64,000 bases of DNA from Emydura subglobosa (taxonomy: Eukaryota > Chordata > Testudines > Chelidae): assembly GCA_007922225.1 (NCBI GenBank), contig ML679956.1, forward strand, positions 17,457,049 to 17,521,048. The letters are read 5' to 3'. The notes beneath the pieces are model-generated. The model saw only the letters and a list, made by a program, of their open reading frames with translations. It was not told where the DNA came from and made no database searches. Both the position numbers and the translations under genes were made by a program. Positions 22,640 to 34,779 of the stretch are shown piece after piece (position 1 is the first letter of the stretch; every line of letters starts with the position of its first letter).

Positions 22640-23770
22640 AAATCTACTTAAGAGAGAGCAGGTGAAAAACTGGGCTTGTAGGACTGACAGAGTCTGCCTA
22701 TTAAAACTATTTCTATCCAGATCCCACCTGTTTCCAACAAAAGTGTCGGGCCATTGTAACAGGTATTTCCATTTATAGTTCATCATCCCTGAGAATACTG
22801 CAGCTCACCACTGAGAGATTGTCAGCCGCCAAATGCAGCAGCCCATTCAAACTCCATGTTTGTTTCTGCATCATCCTCTATTTGCTTATATCATATATAA
22901 TAAAAGACAAATATTATACAGTAACAGAGAAGTGGAAAACAAGACAAAAACCATCAGGAAATGGGGTTTTGTTATATATATTTATGTAGCCCAGCAACTT
23001 TTCTCGGGGGGAGAGGAGTGTGGGGGGTGTTCGTAATTTGTTGCATTCAGGAAATTTGTTTAATTGTTTCAAAGCATTTGGGAATCTTGATTAAATGACT
23101 TTTAACAGGATAGACTGTCAATCCAACAATATGCCTACGGGTCCAGTGTCTCACTCTCTCTCTCTCTCTCTCTCTGTCAAGTCAATTTGATTATATGAAA
23201 ATCAAAGAGAAAAGGGATGGCAGTTACTTTCATTGAAATAAATGAACAAGAGCATCTCCACTAATTTTAATAACAGAAAGACCATTCATATTTTTAGTTT
23301 GATTCTTTTGGAATGAAAGACGCTTGCATTCCACTTTGTCAGAAGCAGAAGCCATTGGAAATGAATAGAAATGCTGACTCCCATTTATACGCTTGCATTT
23401 CAGATTTTTTTTGTTGAAGAAAGCAGGGAAGAGGAAGTGTCTCGATACTGCTATTTAATTAGGGAAAGATGGGAATTTTACTGCTACTGCATAAGCCATT
23501 CCTCTGTTTACTGTACTGTAAGTTGCAAACATGATTTCACTTATGAAGAGGTTAAATATGAGGGACCAAGTCATATAGGCCAAAATTTTCAGGCCTGGAT
23601 GCCTAAGCATACACTCCTAAATCAATACTTCTAAACATAAGTGGCCTGGTTTTTAAAGATTCAGAGCACCTGCAACTTGTAATAACTTTGATGAAACTTT
23701 GGGGGTGCTCAATTCTTCTGAAAATCAAGGCACTTGTATTTAAGTGCCTAAATACGATTTTAGGAGGCTA
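22640..23770. other. Non-coding stretch with (CT)n run
   Basis: No exon supported. A (CT)n microsatellite lies at about 23151-23176. The part 23040-23130 ('ttaattgtttcaaagcatttg', 'ttgattaaatgac') is AT-rich, non-repetitive and rich in homeobox-like words. 23575-23770 has 'ttaagtgcctaaatacg' and resembles the longer palindromic repeat group. Confidence 0.5.
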
Positions 23771-23774
23771 ATTT

Positions 23775-24545
23775 TAAGCTGCCAGCTTTGTGGACTGCTG
23801 CTGTACATTGAGCAGATGTTTTCAGAGAACTGTCTATGATGACACCAAGATCTTTCTTGAATGGTACCAGCTAATTTAGACCCCATCATTTTGTATGTAT
23901 AATAGGGATTACATTTTCCATTGTGCATTTCTTTTCATTTATCAACATTGAATTTCATCTGCCATTTTGTTGCTCAGTCAACAAGTTTTATGAGATCTCT
24001 AAGTAACTCTTCACAATCTGCTTTTGACTTAACTATCTTGAGTGATTATGTATCATCTAAAACTTTTGCCACCTCACTGTTCACCCCTTTTCCCAGATCA
24101 TTTATGAATATGTTGAACAGTGCTGGTCCTTGGGCGACTCTGCTATTTACCTCTCTCCACTCTGAAAACTGTCCATTTATTCCTAACCTTTGTTTCCTGT
24201 CTTTTAACCAGTTACAGATCCATGAGAGGTTCCTTTTTATTGCGTGGTTCCTTATTTTGCTTAAGAGTCTTTGGTGAGAGACCTTGTCACAAACTGTCTG
24301 AAAGTCCAAAACACTATATCCACTAGATCACCTTTGTCCACAAGTTTGCTGAGCCCCACAAAAAATTCTAATAGATTGGTGAGGCATGATTTACCTTTAC
24401 AATAGCCATATTGACTCTTCTCCAACATATCGTATCTAATCATTCTATTCTTTACTATAGTTTTGATCCTCTGTGACAATTCACTAGTCATAGAGCACCA
24501 ACCCCTCCATACCAGTGGTATTAGCATATATGTCAACTGAGGATT
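23775..24545 (-). pseudogene. CR1/L2-group LINE fragment (reverse transcriptase), minus strand
   Basis: Minus-strand frames preserve reverse transcriptase blocks in order: QYGYCKGKSCLTNLLEF, then SHQRLLSKIRNHAIK, WLKDRKQRLGINGQFSEW, VAQGPALFNIFINDL and VLDDT, the palm DD motif, followed downstream by YTYKMMGSKLAGT. The same blocks appear in the same order at 46600-47350 on the plus strand, so the two copies belong to one family. Several frame changes and stops separate the blocks, so it is dead. Both ends of the element are missing. Confidence 0.88.
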
Positions 24546-24894
24546 GTCCTTACTCTAGGGTGATCCTCCCTGAATGCGTTAAACCAGCTTTAGGGCCAGA
24601 TCCAGCCGACAGTACGACACATAGTGACTACACCTCAATGGATTCTCAGGCTTTATGAGTCTTTGTCCATTTCCCCTGTAGGACATCCTGTCCAATCACA
24701 GACAGAAGTTAGGTTAGCACTGTCCTCCTGAACAGTTCTGAGACAAACATTTCCAGACAGCTTCAGATGAATACCTCACAGTAGATGAACTATTGGTAAT
24801 AGAATTATCCTGCAGTAACCCATCTAACTGACATCCATGGGACCTGGCTTGTCCCTTGTGTCTCTAAATGGCTTCAAGCCTCTTTTAGTGCAGC

Positions 24895-25030
24895 AAAACT
24901 GTTATTATTTGTATTATTGTAGCTCCTAGGAGCCTCTGTCCTGGGACCAGGGACCCACTGTCCTATTCGCTGTACAAGTACAGCACAAAAAGGCAAAGTG
25001 CCCCAAAGCGCTAACAAACTGTACAATAGA
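24895..25030 (+). repeat. Ancient interspersed repeat
   Basis: The sequence 'ttattatttgtattattgtag ctcctaggagcc...gggaccagggaccca...gctgtacaagtacagcac...gccccaaagcgctaaca' is a dispersed amniote repeat. Its reverse complement corresponds to the tail that follows the SINE at 55436-55665 in this window ('gcagggactgcc...tgtacagtgtccagcac'). Confidence 0.6.
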
Positions 25031-28000
25031 TCAGCCCTGCTGTGTTTATTCCTTGAAGCAGATTCTTTAGTGCTATGATCAATACAGCCACACAGTGAGT
25101 TGATGGTGGTACTGTGAGCAGAACTAAGGTGTCCTAATGTCCAAGTTTCCTGCTGTAACCACTAAACATGCTGAGTCAGAATCTAAACTAGTTTAAAGCA
25201 CCGTAGCTCCAATGACTTCAACTGAGTTATGGTGATTTACACAAGCTGGGGAGCTACACGATTGGCAAATAAACCAACAGCTTCCTCTATGTTGTTTTTA
25301 ATTGCACTCAATGTAATCTGCTCTGCAGCAGTGTAGGGTTAAGTCTGAATTTTTTTTTCTTCAAGTTTGCTGTTGCTGGAAAATATTTAAAAAAAAAATC
25401 CTGGATCTTAACTCAGTTGGGAAAATTCACAGACCATTCTCTTTAATTAATCTAAACATCATTAATTTAAGCCTCTAAACTCTCCTGAGGAATTCTGGTA
25501 ACATCACTTTAAATTAATGCTCCGGTGAAAAGCACTACTAATTCAGAGAATGATTAGAAAAATGTTTTTAATGTTACAAAGGAAAAGGGTGATTGTCTTG
25601 ATTGTGGTACCTGTGGTGAATCCTGATCTTTTAGCAAATGAGAAAAAGTGAGATATTAATTAATATTGGCTGAAAAAAGCAAAATTTGTGTTTAAATATT
25701 GCCTATCACTTCTCATGGGAGTCTGAATGGAAAATGCCAAAGGAAAGGAGGTTTCTTTCAACAATAGGAGTTGAAACTATCTCTTTATTACACCATTAGT
25801 CACACAGTTAAGTAATAGCTATATTCATTTCACCATAGCTATATTTTGAAAGATTTTTTCTAGTTAAGATTAAATATATTGACAACACAACGGCCAGAAT
25901 CCACTGCCCAGCATGGTGTGAAGAGTCTCCAGCTTACAGATTCTTATACTTTCTTTCAGCACGTCATCTCGTAAATTACACCAGTTTAGACCTAACTGAG
26001 TGCAAGTGTGTCTGGCTTATATATCACCTCTGAATTTGGCCCTGTGAATGGAAAGTTGCTGAGTTTTTTACCTGCTAAATGTTTAGAGGGCATGCTCTGG
26101 CTCTACTTCAATGGTCCCTGTTTGAGTACAGATGCTGCAAGAGGAATGCCACATGAAGAGGAACTGAAAAGCACTAGAAAATTCTCTTGTCATGACTGAT
26201 TAGATATTAAAAGTAACTCTTTCCAAAAAAACAGTATTTCTATGCCTTTTTGCAAGTTCATAATTTCCAGTGCAATTAGGTTAGCAATGTCATGGCTTCT
26301 TTGAGAAGGGTGCTGTTTTTCCAGAGTAATTGTATCTCACTGATGCATCTGGAAGAAGCACTCACAAAAGGAACCAGGCTGTGGACAAGGATGTTTGCAT
26401 GTTCTTGCCTGATTGTTTGTTTGTGAAACTAAATGTACAGATTTACATCTGTATGAAGAAATATCAGCTATAAGTGGACTATTAAATGGCATTATATGCT
26501 GTTTAGAATATGTACACTGAAAACATAAAGGGCAATATAAAACTATCCTTTTTGCTGGAATAATATTGATATTAACTGGATTAATGAATTGTTAGATGAG
26601 CTTTTCATCATGGTTTGATTAGAAACAAATTAAGATGTACATATTATTTGTGTGGTATTGGAACTACTAATTTTCTTCTATCGCAGGTAGGATCACCTAT
26701 TCTTTCTGATGCCAACTTTCTGCATTTTCTCCTTGGCTTTTCTTTAACATTTTTATCAATCACTTTGCAGAGTTGTTATCATCATCACTATTTGCATGAT
26801 TAGAAGTGCTCACATTTTCCATCCTTTCTGATTGCTGATGACCTGCTGATGTTTACTGGCAGTTTGTAAAGGCATCCAGTACACGAGCAGGTATGTGTCA
26901 CAGATAGACGGGAAGTGTAGGGTGTAGGACTGTTAAACTAAAATGTCTCCATTATCACACATTTTTAAAAACAGATACAGGCTACTTGCTTGGTACTACT
27001 TTTGCTACTTATGATGCAGTAGACATTTTGGGCCTCGTCTTGCTTTCATGGAAATCAATAATAAAAACTCAGTTAAAAGGGAAGGGAACTTAAAAAAATT
27101 TCCCCAAAATATAGCACAAGGGCATTTCAAACAAGGGGTTTCTTTTTTATTTTTAATCATGACTGCATTTCTCTCCCTTCCTTCGTTTCACTGAGCAATC
27201 AAGTTTTGGTTTGCATTTGTTGCTTCTGCAAACATGCAGGTAGAGGAGGGTGTGGGACAACTTTGTTCTTTTTCCCTTTTAGACACATTAGACCACATTT
27301 GTACTACAGTTTAGCTGTGTTTACTTCTAAGTCCTTCTCTGACCAGAGGAAAAAACTCATTCTGAGGCACTTTCATGGGAACTGGATGTTACTACAAGGC
27401 TTTCTACATTAAACTTAGATTCATAGGAATACCAGAAAACAAATATTGAAATGAGAGTATTTTCTTTTCAATATACTGATTTAAACCTAAGCACTTGGGT
27501 CCAGTTTAAGAATGTTCAGGGCCAGATCCTCAGCTGATTTAAAACACCTTAGCTCCATTGACTTGAAGATAAGACCAATTAGATATATTCTTACCCATAG
27601 CCCTGTAAAGATAGGTAATATATCCACAGTCTGTTGTATTTTACAACCTACTGGACTCATAGCTCAGAGACTATGTTTAGATACAGTATTACTTTTAGAG
27701 GGAAGGTTCTAAAAACTACACTTGAAATCAATGGAGGTACACTGATTTACTCCCTGGCCAATCCAAGTGTGAAACTCTAAATTCCTTATTCAGGCAAAAC
27801 TCCCATTAACTTTTTTGGTAAATTTAGGGCCAGATTTACAAAGGTATTTAGGCACCTGCAGGTACAGAGAGCACCTAAATGGGATTTTCAAAAGTGCCCA
27901 ACCAGGTTAGATACTTCGTTCCCTTAAGTCTCACTGGAACTTCAAGACTTTCCAGGGGAGTTAGGCACCTAACTTATCCCACTAGACACCTGTCTGCACC

Positions 28001-28690
28001 CTACAAACCTAAATAGTAAATCTGGTTGTTGGCCTTCAGACTAAAGTTGCAATAGAGTTTGATAGTTTAGTGTGAGTAAGGACTTCATGATTTGGTCCTG
28101 AGACAGAGGAAATTATATTTATATACCCACCTCCCCTCCCCCCAAAAAAGCTGTACCACACTGCAAATACCTGCCATACAGGTTCACATTTAAAAGTAAT
28201 ATCTAAGAGTATTCTATGAGTTATTAGGCAGGTATTGTGTAGAATATTACAAACTGGATATATTACCTGACTTTACAGGACTGTTTGTAAGAATACATCT
28301 GATTTGTCTCGGTATTTGAAATATATTTATAGCAAATGAGCTCCTTTTTCATGACAGGCTGAGTACAAATGTGAACTATTACATTTTTCTCCTACTGGAA
28401 GCTAGAAAAATGAAATTGGTGTCTTGAGCCATGTTTTTCACCAGCAACTGCTCTCACTTAAACAAAATAATGCTTTAAAAACCCTATATTGCAAGACTTT
28501 TCAGGAAACCCCAGTACCCCCTTCCCCACTGCTGATTTTATTTCCTGGTTGGACTGTTTTTTTGGGTTTTTTCTGGGGGGGGGAGGGGAAAGAGGTGGTT
28601 TCCATTGTAGAGAAATCAGCTTGGACAGGAGTCCAAAAGGAACCCATCCTTAAAGTATTTTAGCTTTCAAATAAAATCACTTTGGAGTAC
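25031..28690. other. Non-coding stretch, no gene seen
   Basis: No exon or RNA gene. 25880-26045 ('ggccagaatccactgccc...gaatttggccctg') and 27520-27620 are worn palindromic fragments. 27826-28025 carries 'cagatttacaaaggtatttaggcacct' and a later inverted 'aggcacctaact', so it is a longer member of the same palindrome group. 26280-26600 is unique, AT-rich and motif-dense. Confidence 0.55.
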
Positions 28691-28692
28691 TC

Positions 28693-29108
28693 TGTGGGAC
28701 TGGCTGTAAAGGGTTCCTCTGCCACAGCCCCTCTGCTTCCACTCTCCTCTGGCTAACAAAGGACTCAATGACCCTTGGGTATGCAGTCACCAGTGCTTTT
28801 ATTTACACCACCTTACAGTGCCTTGCTTTGGCCAGTAGTCCCTGGGGCTGTTCAGAGGGTCAAGCAAAGCCTCCACTCTCCTTTTCTCCTCCCTTCTGGG
28901 CTGGCCTATAAACTCTCCTGGGTCACTGGAAAGCTGCTGCCCCTTGCCTAATCAAGCTCTGGCAACTGCTTAGCCTGCAGAGCCTGACAGCTGCCTCCTC
29001 TCAAGCAATCAGTCCACAACCCAGCTAACCAGCTCTGCTGTCCTCCACTATTTGGGCTGGAGTGACAGGGGGCTGGCCAGGGGGTCATCACCCAGCACCC
29101 TGTTCACA
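28693..29108 (-). repeat. Candidate solo LTR, minus strand
   Basis: The block starts TGTGGGAC and ends TTCACA, with TG...CA ends as in LTRs. On the minus strand there is a TATA-like 'gagtttatagg' (near 28905) followed about 100 bases later by AATAAA (from 'ttttattta' near 28800), the order expected for U3 then R. It is GC-richer than its flanks. No matching target-site duplication was found at these ends, so boundaries and class are provisional. Confidence 0.45.
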
Positions 29109-30202
29109 GGTATTACCTGAATGCACAGAACATTCCAAGTAAATATTCATTGTGTACTGTAAATGCTTTTACAAAAATATTAGTGCACCATTTCTGTTTA
29201 TATGAAATAGTCCCCTGGACATAGTTTTAACAGCCAGACTTGCAGTGTCCCTGTGCAGTGAGAAAAACAAATCTAATCCTTGATTATTTTTTTTAAAATC
29301 AAAGATATGACAGAGATTTCTCCTGGTCGAAACTGCATGTGCATCAGTGCTGTGCCTCTCCCATTTCCTTTGCTGTGATTTATGTTTTCAAAAACTATGG
29401 TTTTATGTTTCTGTTGAATTGAGTTCTGGGCCTGTTGTAACTCTAGATGAGCTCAGCAACTTAGGCTAGGGGTGCTTTCTTGCTTTTGTAAAACCTCAGT
29501 GTAAAGTGTTGGCATCACATATAATTAATTTTTGGTCTGATCATGCAGTTCTTCCAGTAAATAAATGGGAGTTTTGCATGTGAAAGGAGTGCAGGATCAG
29601 ACATAGCAATAGATCACAGGTCAGTTTTTATTCAGGCATATGGTAACAGGTCAAATTATGCCTTGAGTGTATGTGTTCAAATAGAATGTCATCAAGTTCA
29701 GAGACAACAGGGAAATTTCCAGTGAGGTGCTAGGACTTGAAGACTCTTCAACATTCCTGCAATCATTGATAGATTAACTACAGACCTGTTGATCTGTGGC
29801 TGAAAGTCTTAAGATGTCTAACAAAACTTTTAGCCACAGCTAAATCAGGTGAAGGGGGCAATGCCACAGACGAGTAAGAACAGGCAGTGAGAATGTGATA
29901 AATTGGATAAAGAGAACATTGGGGACTAAACAAGAAGTAATGGCATTTGTTGCAGGCCAAAACATTGAAGCACCTGAGCCCGCTAGAGCATCATGATACG
30001 AAGAGGCACATATAACCTTCACAGCAAGAGAAATAAGAAAATATGTAAGTACCTGAAGTCAGTGGGAGCTTTGGCTAGTAAGCACTGATTAAAATGAGAC
30101 TTCAGGATTTAGCCTGTTGTATTAAATTCTTCTGAAAAAGAAATATCACATCATGTTGTTCCTGTTTCCTTTTCTTGTGTGTTACATATGTGAATTCTCA
30201 TG
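29109..30202. other. Non-coding stretch
   Basis: No gene seen. Two overlapping 60-codon minus-strand frames at 29778-30022 have no family resemblance. 29530-29610 carries worn 'gggagttttgcatg'/'tgcaggatcag' words of the window's MITE group. Confidence 0.55.
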
Positions 30203-30395
30203 GAATTCTAGAAATAAGAGGTGGAAAAGAACCACCAGCTCGTCAACTTTCCTGCTAATACCGGATTGTTCCTTAGCATGTGCTTTCTAGTAGACTGTGC
30301 AATCTTTTAACATGTGTCAAGCAATGGAACTTTAGTATTTCCTTCAGGAGTCTATTCCACTACCTAACAAACCTCAGTGACAGGAAACTTTCCTG
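30203..30395 (-). mobile_element. CR1-like LINE fragment, minus strand
   Basis: The phrases 'attctagaaataagaggtgg', 'cctgctaataccggattgttcc', 'tattccactacctaaca' and 'acctcagtgacaggaaactttcctga' follow the order of a CR1 3' region in reverse complement. It is much more diverged than the copy at 17990. Confidence 0.7.
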
Positions 30396-31139
30396 ATACA
30401 CACTCCCTGCTAATGCAGCTCCAGGGATATTTGGGTTTATTTGATTTTTTAAAATCAAATTGGAAGAAACTTTTTAGTAAAACTATTAAGCATTCATCCT
30501 CACACTAGACTGTACACAGAGGTTTATTTAAATGAAAAGCTGGTTTTAAGGTATGGCAAGGCAAGAATGTAACATATTGATTGTACCAGGCAGAACCCAT
30601 GAGTTAAAGCTGGAAGCACTTTCTCGCCTTTTAAAGCTGGACCTGGCATTGGGATAGACAAAATGCCCTGGTTTATTTGTCTAGTTTTCTCATGCAGCTG
30701 GAGGTAAAGAAATGATGACTTGGTAAGCAAAAGGTTAGAGGCCCAGCAAAGTGTAATAGGAAAAACTGATGCCATTAAAATAAAAGTAGTCAAGGGGTAG
30801 GGATTTTTTGTCTTAGTTTGAGAGATCCTATGTTCAACTTTATGGCATTTCCTTTTCTGTCTAACACAATAATTTTTTAACATTGCATCCAATCAATTCC
30901 AAAATTTCAGGGAAGATTGTAGGCATAAATGAGCAGAATCCTATTGATTTGGGTGGGGGGAGGGGGAATTAAAAAAATCAGAAGGGGTAATATTGAAGAC
31001 ACGAGGACTCTCGGCCATCTGTTTAGCACAGCCACAGCTTCAAGCATCTCTGAAATTGCATAGATCAAAGAACTGGTTGATCCTTCCAGTATAACAATAT
31101 TCCCATCTTATCTCTGCCTGTCCTTTCAATAGAGTTGAA

Positions 31140-31450
31140 CACCTTGACACCCTCTATGACTATCACCCAGACAGAAAGAAGAGAAAAGATGTATGTGGGG
31201 AGAGGTCATACAGAACCTCTGATATGGTGGGAAGGAGGAATGGGGGGGGAGGAGGGCACAGAGCATCTGCCATGCTGCAGAATGGGGTATACAAAGAACA
31301 TGTGGTGACGAGAAGGGGGCAGGTCTGCTGCAGGTGACACAGAGCACCTGGTATGAAGGAGGGGGTAGAGGGATTGCAGGGAGTCCCTGAAATGGATGGG
31401 GATGGCACACAGGAAACTTGTGAAGGAGACTGGAGATATGCAAAGAACCC
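31140..31450 (+). repeat. Degenerate purine-rich tandem repeat
   Basis: Variants of 'acacagagcacctggtatg' followed by G/A-rich sequence occur at about 31208, 31257, 31291, 31338, 31407 and 31439, at irregular spacings of roughly 30-70 bases. This gives long frames on both strands with no domain. It looks like an old minisatellite. Confidence 0.45.
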
Positions 31451-32399
31451 ATGGTGTGTGATATGCTTGGCGTACAGACGTAACGAAGTGTGTGAACCTC
31501 TAGCAACCATATTGCCAATGAGATATACTTGCTTCACAATAGTTTGTTCTAGTATTTGTGCAATGCATATTCATAGACCTTCACGTCAACGTACAAAACC
31601 AACATGCTACTTCCAAAAGCACTCTGAACGTAGAACACCTGTGCAAGCCCCGCTGTTCTTGTTGAGTTACATATAGCAAATCCTACAGGCTCCTGTGACT
31701 TACGAGTTACTATTCTTTATTTGTAAAATAGCAGCATCCCAAATGTGCTAAGCATCTTCTGAACAAGACGAAGACATGCTCTGCAGGGTAGGGACTGTAT
31801 AATCTAAAAAAGGCAAAGACAGAGGAGGAGTGCAGGACTGGGGTATCAAGAATAAGCAAAGGGATGGGGATAATGATCCATGGGGATGGTATTAAGTTAC
31901 TTGAGTTGTTGGTGTCTTTTAAAAGATGAAGACACTGAGTTTCCCTTCTTCATCCTCACAGCCCACAAGCATTCAGCTCCTCCTGCTTCCTCCACAACAC
32001 TCCCAACTGCAATTCCACCCTGAGAGGTGGTCAAGCAGAGAGCTTGGTGAGAGCAAGGCCAGTGGAGTGTAAAAGGCAGAAGACAGGTTAGCGGGGATGC
32101 AAGAAAAAAAAAAATCAGGAAAGGAGGAATTGGAGGTAATGGCTGTAAGCTGCTTGCTTGTTGAATTTGGAGGTAGAGTGAAGATGGGGAACGAGGTGAC
32201 AGTGGGAGTTGGATGGATGAGGGTGTGATTTAGAGATGGTGGCTTTTTGAGGATGGGAAAGACTAGAGCATGCCTGTGTTGTGAGAGTAAGAAAAAGTGA
32301 AATTGGGGACAGAGGCCAAGAAAAGTTGGAGTCATACAAGCCGATGAAGGGCTTAGAAAAGGAGACCAAGGAAGAAAAGTGGGTGTTGACAACAGCTGA
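31451..32399. other. Non-coding stretch left of the gypsy element
   Basis: No exon supported. From about 32040 to 32399 the plus strand is strongly purine-rich (GA, GGA words), giving minus-strand Ser/Pro/Phe/Leu frames of up to 139 codons with no homology that I recognise. It may be an old repeat; I could not assign it. Confidence 0.45.
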
Positions 32400-32644
32400 T
32401 GTCATATCCCAGATGTGGACTAGTTATAAAGCTTCCGCCCCATAGAGATACATGAAGATGAGCTCTCTTTAAGAGACTTTTATGCCTTGCAGGCTCTAGC
32501 TATTGCCAGCTCAGGTAAGGTATGCTACACATAGTGCCACCTACTGGGTAAACATGATACAGTTGTTAGTCTTTAAGGTGCTACAGGACTCTCATTGGGT
32601 TTTTTTGTTTGTTTTTTTATGATACAGTTTAACATTCAATTACA
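32400..32644 (-). repeat. 3' LTR of the gypsy element (with nested insertion)
   Basis: Runs from TGTCATATCCCAGATGTGG to AACATTCAATTACA on the plus strand and aligns with 36832-37219 along its length: 'agttataaagcttccgcc' against 'ggttatgcagcttccact', and 'ggtatgctacacatagtgcc' against 'ggtatattacacatgacacc'. A 54-base foreign piece (32565-32618) plus one copy of its target duplication interrupts it. Without the insertion it is about 180 bases, short for a retroviral LTR but normal for gypsy elements. Confidence 0.9.
32554..32629. mobile_element. Short retroposed fragment with 11-bp TSD, nested in LTR
   Basis: The perfect direct repeat ATGATACAGTT occurs at 32554-32564 and 32619-32629. Between them is 'gttagtctttaaggtgctac' followed by a T/G-rich tail, which is the end of a very common turtle retroposon. 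The other LTR lacks it. This is a clear target-site duplication from a later retroposition, with the T-rich end implying the inserted strand has an A-rich tail on the minus strand. Confidence 0.85.
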
Positions 32645-32660
32645 TCTCCCCCTTTAAGTT
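32645..32660 (-). other. Polypurine tract of the gypsy element
   Basis: On the minus strand, AAAGGGGGAGA directly precedes TGTAATTG, the first bases of the 3' LTR. This is the expected position and composition for the primer of plus-strand DNA synthesis. Confidence 0.85.
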
Positions 32661-33059
32661 TTACATTCCTATCACAAAATTTAAAGGCAATATAATAGTG
32701 TAAAGTTCAGTACAGGTCAGTCTGTTAAGAGTCTCTGAAAGTTACTGGTGTTTTAATTATGCAAACATGTAACAACTTTATATCTGGCTGTCTATTAGTT
32801 GCAATCAGTCTGGACTGAGTCATTTTCTCCATCCATCATCTGTAGAGTTTGCTCCATTGATTGTTCTGAGGAACAAACTATAGAAGTCTACTTATTCTGT
32901 TGAGCCCTCCACTGCTGATCTCAGTCACATCTGATCCTGACAATGAATTTTTTCTTTATGACAGCTGTTTGTCATAGCTGTTCTCTATCCTTTTTCCTCC
33001 ATCCAGTTTGATGGAAAACAGTCACTAGGTTTTAGACCCATCAGTTCTGTAACTGAATG

Positions 33060-33700
33060 ACATCTGCCATAAAAGTGTTCTTTTTTTGCCTTTTTATTGG
33101 ATTTGACCACTCTTCATGTCAGGTTCTTTTCCAGTCTCCAAAGTGGCCAAAGTTGAAATAGCAGTTCTCTGTTGTCTTCCCATCAGGGTTTGTGCTGGAC
33201 TATACCCAGTAGCTATTATGGGGTTGACCAGTAGCACAGAAGAGCAAGGAATGGATTTTCCTGTTGTAGGATTTTCTTGGCTATCTGTACAGCTCTCAGA
33301 CTCTGCATTCATTTGTTGCTAATGTAGGCTGCTAGTAATGTGATCAAAATTATATTTTGTTTGTAATGACTTAAATTCCACTGTTGTGAACTGTGGCCCA
33401 TTGTCCATCTCTAGTTCTGGATTATGGAAGTGAGCAAAAATGTACTTAAATTGTTCAATAACATTGCAACATGAAGTACATTGTTTCTATATACCGGGAA
33501 AAATATTCCCCTGTGAGCAGGTGATATACCCTGAATTCGCATAAAATCTGCAGCTGTCTCTTCCAAGGTCTGTCTGGTAGAGATATTATAAGTTCTTTGC
33601 ACTGTGTTGTTCTTTTAGTTCTGCAATGGTCATATGCAGATACTTTATGTGCTGATGCCTGGCTACCACACTGACTAGTTGGCCCATTCACAGCACTTAG
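33060..33700 (-). pseudogene. Integrase remnant of the gypsy element
   Basis: Minus-strand blocks in order: RPWKRQL at the entry to the catalytic core, then GEYFSRYIE, then MDNGPQFT (33388-33405 codes DNGPQF), then MNAESES and NPIIATGYSPAQTLMGR. These correspond to the core of a retroviral-type D,D-35-E integrase. The first catalytic Asp is replaced by Glu (codon at 33506-33508), the second Asp is kept and a Glu is present at the third site. Frame changes separate the blocks. Confidence 0.88.
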
Positions 33701-34185
33701 TCAGACTTTGATATGTCCTTCATGGATGAGGTTTAGAATTTCTCCTCATTTCATTTGAAATACAATGCAATTGCCTTTAATTATGAGTCAATTTGACTTG
33801 CTTAATTGTCCACCTACCACAGAGTAGTCTCTTGTCACTCATTGGCATCCTTTATATACTTAGGCCAGCCAGCTCTAATGTAATTTAGAACTCCTTTAAG
33901 TTGTGTGACCGTCAAGGTTGCTTGTTGTAGTTGGTATAGTCTCTTTTTAGTCTCTTGTCTGTATGCATCCACAGCATCCATGTACACCTTTATGTGCTCT
34001 TCGAGTTGAGTGCAATGCTGGGTTCTAGTGTCTGCTACAACTAGATTTTTCCCATGAACATATTTGGCAATTTGCTTAAATTACATTAACCTTATCAATA
34101 GACATTGGCATCTCAGCAGTGCTCGTCGTGGATAAAGCAGTGCTTTTTCCGTGGATAAAGACGACAAGCAGTTTATGGTCTGTTA

Positions 34186-34407
34186 TCAATGTAAAAAAAG
34201 AATCCATTCCACACAGATCTCTATAGAAGTTCTCACATTCCCATATGCATGCCTGGCACCTACTTCCAATCTGTGAATTTCATCTGTTTCTGTGAGTGTG
34301 CTAGAGCAAAATCCAACTGGCTTCCACTCATATCCATGTTGTTGCAACAATACGCCACCTAGGCCATAGCTGCTTGCCTCTGCACTGACTATTGTGGATT
34401 TGTTCAC
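34186..34407 (-). pseudogene. RNase H remnant of the gypsy element
   Basis: A 73-codon minus-strand frame reads VSAEASSYGLGGVLLQQHG and then KPVGFCSSTLTETDE, the start of the Ty3/gypsy RNase H domain that follows reverse transcriptase. The usual catalytic Asp of the first motif reads Glu here. The domain is cut short by a frame change before its later catalytic residues. Confidence 0.9.
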
Positions 34408-34779
34408 ATCATAGTATTTGATAACTGGAGCTGTTCAAAAAGGTAAAAGAAATTATCCAAAGAATTTCTTGATTTAGCCCCTATCGCCACAAGATGTTAG
34501 ACTTTGATAGTTCATTCAGTGATTTTTCTCACCACAGAAAGGTCTTGTAGGAATCAACCAAAGTAGTTTATGATCAGCAGTACACATCTCAATTCTGGTA
34601 CATTTGTTGGTGCATTAAATTCTCAAATTGCTTTTACTTTCTCAGGGCAAGAATGGATTCAACTTTAGTTTGTCTGTCCCAAAAAACTTGATTTGGGCTA
34701 AGCAGAAAACACATTTTTCCTTGTTTAGCTTCAGTTCAGACTAAATTGGCTAGGCTTAGAGCTTCGTTGAGGGTTTTGT

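Noticed and set aside
22237..22641. A 134-codon minus-strand frame as a gene
   Set aside because: It is composed of the minisatellite inside the hAT-like element.
31126..31537. Overlapping minus-strand frames of 124 and 130 codons
   Set aside because: Low-complexity Pro/Ser/Leu/His sequence from a purine-rich degenerate tandem array.
31973..32405. Minus-strand frame of 139 codons
   Set aside because: A by-product of strongly purine-rich plus-strand DNA; no domain and a competing frame of 96 codons overlaps it.
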